Source of the DNA: Pseudoselenomonas ruminantium
GTDB lineage: Bacteria; Bacillota; Negativicutes; Selenomonadales; Selenomonadaceae
Assembly: GCA_902780915.1 (NCBI GenBank)
Contig: CACZHK010000003.1
Location: 1-64,000, forward strand
Direction of reading: 5' to 3'
Length of the DNA stretch: 64,000 nucleotides
Below, in pieces: positions 60,136 through 64,000 of this stretch. The translations under genes were made by a program, and so were the position numbers. Under the pieces are notes generated by a model. That model saw only the letters and a list, made by a program, of their open reading frames with translations, was not told the origin of the DNA and made no database searches. The stretch's first letter is position 1; every line of letters begins with the position of its first letter.

Positions 60136-60633
60136 TCACACGCTGGAATCAAACATCTTTCTGTCACGGCCTCCATCCCTGCCCGGCCCGCCGGGGGCTG
60201 AGTAGATGGTGCCGGCTTGCACGCCGCTCATGAGATTCACATGGAAGTCTATGTATTCCTTGCTGCGGCTCATGAGCTGCTGGTTCAGGGCTATGCTCTC
60301 CCGCAGGGCTTTGCCCTGGGCATTCACCTTGCCCACCAACCGGGAGGCCACATCCCTTTCCACAGAGTCAGGCTGGCTGGCTACAAAGGCCGACATGCGG
60401 GGGCAGCCTTGCTGCCGGAGAAAGGCTGCCTGTTCCTCTTCAAGGCGGGCATAATCTGCCAGGGCAGGCTCCAGCGCTTTGACGGTCCCCGAAAGCTCTG
60501 CCCCGCTGTTATGCAGCAAGGCTTCTTTCATGCCACTCAGCCACTCCACGCAGTTATTTCCCAGGAGCAGCTGCCTTTTCAGGAGAGCCACGGCCTCCTT
60601 CATGGCTGCTGCTTTCTCCTTGCTATTATCCAT
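60136..60633 (-). CDS. FlgN-like helical protein of the flagellar operon (second chaperone candidate)
   Basis: 165 residues, predicted long helices, soluble. There is no unambiguous family motif, but the length, helix pattern (SKEKAAAMKEAVALLKRQLL, LVGKVNAQGKALRESIALN) and C-terminal tail ending in DGGRDRKMFDSSV echo the FlgN gene next to it (tail GRGGRENVSHRQNF). GAGGT lies 8 bases before the ATG. It sits between flgN and flgK, so it probably helps handle FlgK or FlgL; a divided chaperone duty is inference. Confidence 0.65.
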   Translation of the reverse strand: MDNSKEKAAAMKEAVALLKRQLLLGNNCVEWLSGMKEALLHNSGAELSGTVKALEPALADYARLEEEQAAFLRQQGCPRMSAFVASQPDSVERDVASRLVGKVNAQGKALRESIALNQQLMSRSKEYIDFHVNLMSGVQAGTIYSAPGGPGRDGGRDRKMFDSSV

Positions 60634-60672
60634 AGGCTTTACCTCGATGATTGCTGCCTTTCCTGAAATATA

Positions 60673-61152
60673 TCATGCATCGTATTCAAAATTCTGCCTG
60701 TGGCTGACATTCTCCCTGCCGCCACGTCCGTAGACCGGGTCAACTGATACGCCGCCAATCCTTCCCAGGCGCTGGTTCACGGCACCGAGCGCGCCCATGG
60801 CCAGAATATTGTTGATCTCGGCCTGTGCCTTCACCTCTTCAACGAGCTTGGACAGAGCCTCGTGGGCATTCTTCAGCTCGCGGGCCAGGGGTCCCGCGAA
60901 CTGATATGCATCCTGCATCTTTATTCCAGGAGTGATGGAGGGATATGCTGTGATGATTTTTAAGCATAATTCCTGTCTGGCAGACTCGGTTTTCTGAATG
61001 GAAGCGGCAATATCTGCCTCACGCTTGATAAGCCTGTCCAGGGTCTTCATATCCACCCCCACCAGAGCCGCATGCTTCTCTTTGCCCAGGGCTGCCACAA
61101 CACCGTAGTCATTATTCAGCTTGCGTAAAATATTCAATAACTCCTGCCACAT
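60673..61152 (-). CDS. flgN: Flagellar export chaperone FlgN
   Basis: 159 residues from ATG 61152 (GGGGAGG 7 bases upstream; the longer start at 61167 overlaps the site). The N-terminal WQELLNILRKLNNDYGVVAA and a long coiled-coil region (VDMKTLDRLIKREADIAASI) match FlgN, which escorts FlgK and FlgL to the export gate. The C-terminus is Gly/Arg-rich and likely disordered. It follows flgM by 32 bases, as in Bacillus. Confidence 0.88.
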   Translation of the reverse strand: MWQELLNILRKLNNDYGVVAALGKEKHAALVGVDMKTLDRLIKREADIAASIQKTESARQELCLKIITAYPSITPGIKMQDAYQFAGPLARELKNAHEALSKLVEEVKAQAEINNILAMGALGAVNQRLGRIGGVSVDPVYGRGGRENVSHRQNFEYDA

Positions 61153-61184
61153 ATAATGCCTCCCCAAAGCCTAAATCCGGTCTC

Positions 61185-61469
61185 TCAGAACTGGAGGTTC
61201 ATGATGCGCTCTGCCACGGCTGACACATCAGGCTCATAGGAGCCAGATTTCATCTTCTGGGCCAGGCTGTCCACCTTCTCGCTGCGGACTTCGTCCATGG
61301 TCTTCAGCTCGCTGAGCATATCGCTGAAACTCTGGGCCTCACTAGAGAGAACCAGTTCATCCTTGAAGCTCGTGCCCTCTGCCTGCTGGGTGCGACGGAC
61401 ACTCTTCACCTGCTCGTTGTTGTAAAGGCTGGCCAGGGCTTGGAGAGCGCTGTTATTGCTGACATACAT
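61185..61469 (-). CDS. flgM: Anti-sigma-28 factor FlgM
   Basis: 94 residues from ATG 61469 (AGGTGG 8 bases upstream; GTG 61481 lies inside that site). The disordered N-terminus leads to the sigma-binding helices DELVLSSEAQSFSDMLSELK and VRSEKVDSLAQKMKSG, ending PDVSAVAERIMNLQF. FlgM holds sigma-28 inactive until it is exported through a finished hook, which would gate the fliC promoter at 51825-51851. The 31 bases between its start and the terminator upstream leave little space for a promoter, so it may depend on read-through. Confidence 0.93.
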   Translation of the reverse strand: MYVSNNSALQALASLYNNEQVKSVRRTQQAEGTSFKDELVLSSEAQSFSDMLSELKTMDEVRSEKVDSLAQKMKSGSYEPDVSAVAERIMNLQF

Positions 61470-61514
61470 TGTATTCACCACCTTCTATTTACTTCTGCCC
61501 TATCTATCGAAAAA

Positions 61515-61542
61515 AAAAGCAGGAGTCTTAACTCCTGCTTTT
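61515..61542 (-). terminator. Terminator-like hairpin between yvyF and flgM
   Basis: Perfect 12-bp stem (AAAAGCAGGAGT / ACTCCTGCTTTT) with a CTTA loop, followed by a T-rich run on the minus strand. Located about 64 bases after the yvyF stop. It should reduce transcription into flgM; flagellar genes downstream then need read-through or a promoter I cannot see. Confidence 0.88.
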
Positions 61543-61605
61543 AGGCATTTATAGGAGATTATCTGTCGATATCTCCGTTTATCTTCGATTTTCTCGCTAA
61601 ACCAA

Positions 61606-62019
61606 CTATTTGCGGCTCTTATCCTTGGAATGCATGCCCTGGCCGCGGTTGGCGTTGGCTGCCTGACGGGCTGCCACGATGCCTGCCGCCTGGCTCTGTA
61701 TCTCCTTCTGCATGGCCTCCTTGCAGGTCTGGCAGAACTTGCCGGTGAGGATAGGAGCACCGCACTTCTCGCAGGGGTAGGTCATCTTCACGCCCACCTG
61801 CTCGAAGCGGCCCTCGCGGATCAGCTTCTTGATGAGCTGCTCGCTGCAGCCCGTGGCCTCGGTGATTTCCAAGACCTTGGCCTTCGGATGATCGCGGACA
61901 TAGTTCACGACCTCAGCTTCTTTCTCCCTCATCTTGTCTTCGCAATCACGGCACATATGTGCGCCATAGTCAGCGAACAGCTTGCCACAATGAGGACAAT
62001 TCTTTACCTTTCCAGCCAT
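61606..62019 (-). CDS. yvyF: Flagellar-operon zinc-ribbon protein YvyF family (TIGR03826)
   Basis: 137 residues. Two Cys pairs near the N-terminus (NCPHCGK and CRDCEDK) and two further on (CEKCGAP and CQTCKEA) suggest zinc-binding ribbons around a helix-turn-helix-like middle (ITEATGCSEQLIKKLIREGR). Family members precede flgM in Bacillus and clostridia. Their biochemical role is uncertain, possibly regulatory. The basic C-terminal tail ends SKDKSRK. It is likely driven by the two-block motif 56 bases upstream. Confidence 0.9.
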   Translation of the reverse strand: MAGKVKNCPHCGKLFADYGAHMCRDCEDKMREKEAEVVNYVRDHPKAKVLEITEATGCSEQLIKKLIREGRFEQVGVKMTYPCEKCGAPILTGKFCQTCKEAMQKEIQSQAAGIVAARQAANANRGQGMHSKDKSRK

Positions 62020-62074
62020 TAATTATCGCTCCCTTCCACGTATATGCACCGGACAACTTACCCGTCATTTTGTC

Positions 62075-62100
62075 TATTCGCCAAGGGGAGAAAAATTCCT
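62075..62100 (-). promoter_or_regulatory. Two-block promoter-like motif ahead of yvyF and the flagellar operon
   Basis: On the minus strand: AGGAA, 13 bases, GGCGAATA, 56 bases before the yvyF ATG. This is the best match of the four copies (others at 1251, 14570 and 15721). No sigma-28 promoter is visible in this gap. Confidence 0.5.
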
Positions 62101-62109
62101 TCCAGCTTT

Positions 62110-62637
62110 TTACATTTCTTTAACAGGCACAGGGCCGCGGGAGAGGGCGATGGCACCCGTGCGGGCGATTTCGATGATCTCATAATCTGCGAACATATCA
62201 ATGAAGCCGTCTATCTTGCTCTGCTGGCCTGTCAGCTCCACCACCACGTTCTCGGGGCTGATGTCCACAATCTTGGCGCGGAAGATTTCCACGATGTTCT
62301 TGATATCGGCACGGCTCTCCTTGCCCGCCTTGATCTTGATGAGCACCAGCTCTCTTGCTATGCTCGGCAGCTTGGTGAGGTTGACAATCTTGATGACGTC
62401 TATGAGCTTGCCCAGCTGGGTCACCACCTGCTCCAGCTCCCGGTCGCTTTCCACGGACACTACGATATTTATTCTCGTAACCTCCGGCTCCTCGGTATAG
62501 CCTGCGGAAATGCTCTCGATATTGAAGGCACGGCGGCTGATCAGGCCGGAAACGTGTGTAAGGACGCCGGGCTTGTTGTCCACCAGGATGGCCAAAAGAT
62601 ATTTCTGCATATTCTCCATCTGAACTTTGTCTCCCAT
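62110..62637 (-). CDS. ilvN: Acetolactate synthase small (regulatory) subunit IlvN
   Basis: 175 residues. The N-terminal ACT domain reads YLLAILVDNKPGVLTHVSGL and RRAFNIESISAGYTEE; the C-terminal domain contains VDISPENVVVELTGQ. It binds valine and activates the catalytic subunit in branched-chain amino acid synthesis. Its ATG overlaps the ilvB stop by one base (TGATG), so translation is coupled. No terminator is visible between it and yvyF. Confidence 0.96.
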   Translation of the reverse strand: MGDKVQMENMQKYLLAILVDNKPGVLTHVSGLISRRAFNIESISAGYTEEPEVTRINIVVSVESDRELEQVVTQLGKLIDVIKIVNLTKLPSIARELVLIKIKAGKESRADIKNIVEIFRAKIVDISPENVVVELTGQQSKIDGFIDMFADYEIIEIARTGAIALSRGPVPVKEM

Positions 62638-64000
62638 CAGTCCTTACCTCCCAATACCATCTGGTCAAGCCGCTTGCCGCCCGGCACCATGGGCAGCACA
62701 TCTTCGTCTTCCGGCACCATCACATCTATGAGCAGGGGTCCCTTCTCGGCGAGCAGTTTCGGCAGGACTGTCTCCAGTTCTTCCTTCTTGGTCAGCCGAT
62801 ATCCCTTCACTCCCATGGCCTCGGAGAGCTTCACGAAATCCGTCTTGCCCTTGAGCTCGGACTGGGAATAGTGATGGCTGTAGAAAAGGCGCTGCCACTG
62901 GGCCACCATGCCCAGGATGCAGTTGTGCAGGATGACAACTTTTACATCAATGTCGTTGTCTGCAATGGTGGCAAACTCCTGGCAGTTCATCATGATGCTG
63001 CCATCACCGGTGAAGAGCACTACAGGGCTGTCCGGCTTCCCCAGTTTGGCACCGAGAGCCGCAGGCAGGCCATAGCCCATGGTGCCCTGGCCGCCGGAAG
63101 TCAGGAAGTGGCGGGGCTCGTAGACATTGAAGAACTGGGCCGCCCACATCTGGTGCTGGCCCACATCCGTCACGGCAATGGTATCCCGGGGCATGAGGCT
63201 GCCAATCTTGGAAATCAGGGCACCGGGCTTGATGGCCTCCCCTTCCTCCACATAGCCGAAGGGCTTCTCCTTGGCCCTGGTCACAGCCTGCTCCAGCCAG
63301 GGAGCAAAGCGGCTCCTGAAATCATCAGGCACCTTGGAGAGCTTATCCTTCAAAAGGGGCAGCGACCAGCGCAGGTCACCCAGGACACGCAGGTCTGCCT
63401 CCACATTCTTGTTCACCTCGGCGGCATCCAGCTCAAAGTGGACGATCTTGGCATGGGGGGCAAAAGCCGCCACCTTCCCCGTGACACGGTCAGAGAAGCG
63501 CATGCCGATGCAGAGCAGCAGGTCACACTCCTGGATGGCCATATTGGAGCCATAGCTGCCATGCATGCCCGCCATCCCCAGGAAGCCCTCGCCGTCAGCA
63601 GGGTAAGTGCCGATGCCCAACAGGGTGGTGGTGACAGGCACGCCCAGACGCTGCACAATGTCCCTGAGTTCCTGCGCCGTATCAGAGGTATTCACACCGC
63701 CGCCGGTGAAGACAAGCGGCTTCTTGGCCTTCTGGATAGCCCGGACCACCGCATCAATCTCAGCCTCGTCCCCCTCGTATTCGCCGCTATAGCCCTTCAG
63801 CGAAACCGTCTCAGGATAGTTGAAGTCAATCTCAGTATCAAAAACATCTTTCGCCACATCAATGACCACGGGGCCGGGACGACCCGTGCGGGCGATGAAG
63901 AAAGCCTCCTTCAGCACGCGGGGCAGCTCCTTGGCCTTTTTCACCAGATAGTTGTGCTTAGTGATGGGCGTGGTGATGCCGCAAACGTCAGCCTCCTGGA
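62637..64000 (-). CDS. ilvB: Acetolactate synthase large (catalytic) subunit IlvB, N-terminus outside the window
   Basis: 453 C-terminal residues are present; the gene continues past the right edge, so the reading has no start here. The ThDP-dependent enzyme condenses two pyruvates, or pyruvate and 2-ketobutyrate. Visible parts are QEADVCGITTPITKHN, the FAD/central domain (FTGGGVNTSDTAQELRD), GGQGTMGYGLPAALGAKLG and the ThDP-binding GDGSIMMNCQEF motif with its downstream Asn. The catalytic Glu would be in the missing N-terminus. It is fused in operon with ilvN. Confidence 0.97.
   Translation of the reverse strand, partial: QEADVCGITTPITKHNYLVKKAKELPRVLKEAFFIARTGRPGPVVIDVAKDVFDTEIDFNYPETVSLKGYSGEYEGDEAEIDAVVRAIQKAKKPLVFTGGGVNTSDTAQELRDIVQRLGVPVTTTLLGIGTYPADGEGFLGMAGMHGSYGSNMAIQECDLLLCIGMRFSDRVTGKVAAFAPHAKIVHFELDAAEVNKNVEADLRVLGDLRWSLPLLKDKLSKVPDDFRSRFAPWLEQAVTRAKEKPFGYVEEGEAIKPGALISKIGSLMPRDTIAVTDVGQHQMWAAQFFNVYEPRHFLTSGGQGTMGYGLPAALGAKLGKPDSPVVLFTGDGSIMMNCQEFATIADNDIDVKVVILHNCILGMVAQWQRLFYSHHYSQSELKGKTDFVKLSEAMGVKGYRLTKKEELETVLPKLLAEKGPLLIDVMVPEDEDVLPMVPGGKRLDQMVLGGKD

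Noticed and set aside
61500..61760. 86-codon minus-strand frame at the yvyF 3' end
   Set aside because: Runs through the terminator hairpin and overlaps yvyF in another frame; Arg/Ser/Pro-rich shadow.
1..64000. CRISPR arrays, tRNA or rRNA genes, riboswitches, integrases or complete insertion sequences
   Set aside because: I looked for regular direct repeats, tRNA-like cloverleaf ends, known riboswitch cores and transposase motifs on both strands and saw none. A covariance-model search would be needed to exclude small RNAs.

Overview
The window reads as the chromosome of a motile, diderm, anaerobic Firmicute of the class Negativicutes, most likely Selenomonas or a close relative. The grounds are the Rnf complex genes, a Bacillus-style late flagellar operon (yvyF-flgM-flgN-flgK-flgL-yviE-fliW-csrA-flaG-fliD-fliS), heptosyltransferases that need an LPS-type ADP-heptose supply, repeated AAA/DUF1703 ATPases, and a GC-rich genome with very long flagellin-modification genes. 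Every gene I could support lies on the minus strand, so transcription runs from the right end to the left. I saw no rRNA, tRNA, CRISPR array, integrase or complete insertion sequence.

Region A (1-15.7 kb, ordinary core). The 5' part of rnfC and an RseC-like gene; a class B penicillin-binding protein with a PASTA domain; a TelA/XpaC pair; an AAA/DUF1703 protein; a Nudix hydrolase; an MFS exporter; the walJ-htrA-rlmH block (kept without walRK); a small unknown; a HAD phosphatase; a REC-GGDEF-EAL protein; and a TPR protein. Terminators follow the PBP gene and rlmH.

Region B (15.8-50.2 kb, accessory). About 34 kb of closely packed genes directly downstream of flagellin forms a flagellin-modification island. 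It holds four SPINDLY/OGT-type (GT41) domains in three proteins, two TibC-type heptosyltransferases with four-Cys metal fingers, several GT2 proteins (two with tandem domains), a DUF5672 glycosyltransferase, a TPR-glycosyltransferase, two soluble TPR-alkaline-phosphatase-superfamily proteins, one intact and one broken licD, a cytidylyltransferase fused to a CobD/HisC-like PLP enzyme, a methyltransferase and the flagellin lysine methylase FliB. No nucleotide-sugar synthesis genes are present, so the donors are probably housekeeping ones (UDP-GlcNAc, ADP-heptose) plus a CDP-aminoalcohol-type donor made inside the island. My working model is a soluble assembly line that glycosylates, phospho-decorates and methylates flagellin in the cytoplasm before export.

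Region C (50.2-62.0 kb, late flagellar genes). Flagellin has a sigma-28-like promoter with phased A-tracts, a leader with a CsrA-type hairpin plus a second GGA at the ribosome binding site, and a strong terminator separating it from the island. FliW and CsrA, the expected regulators of that leader, are encoded 4 kb upstream. Two related palindromic elements flank fliS-fliT. Region D (62.1-64 kb) is ilvN and most of ilvB.

Two non-gene signals stand out. A two-block motif (AGGAW, 13-14 bases, GRCGAATR) lies 44-58 bases ahead of four different transcription units. A palindromic element is inserted in frame inside a glycosyltransferase gene.
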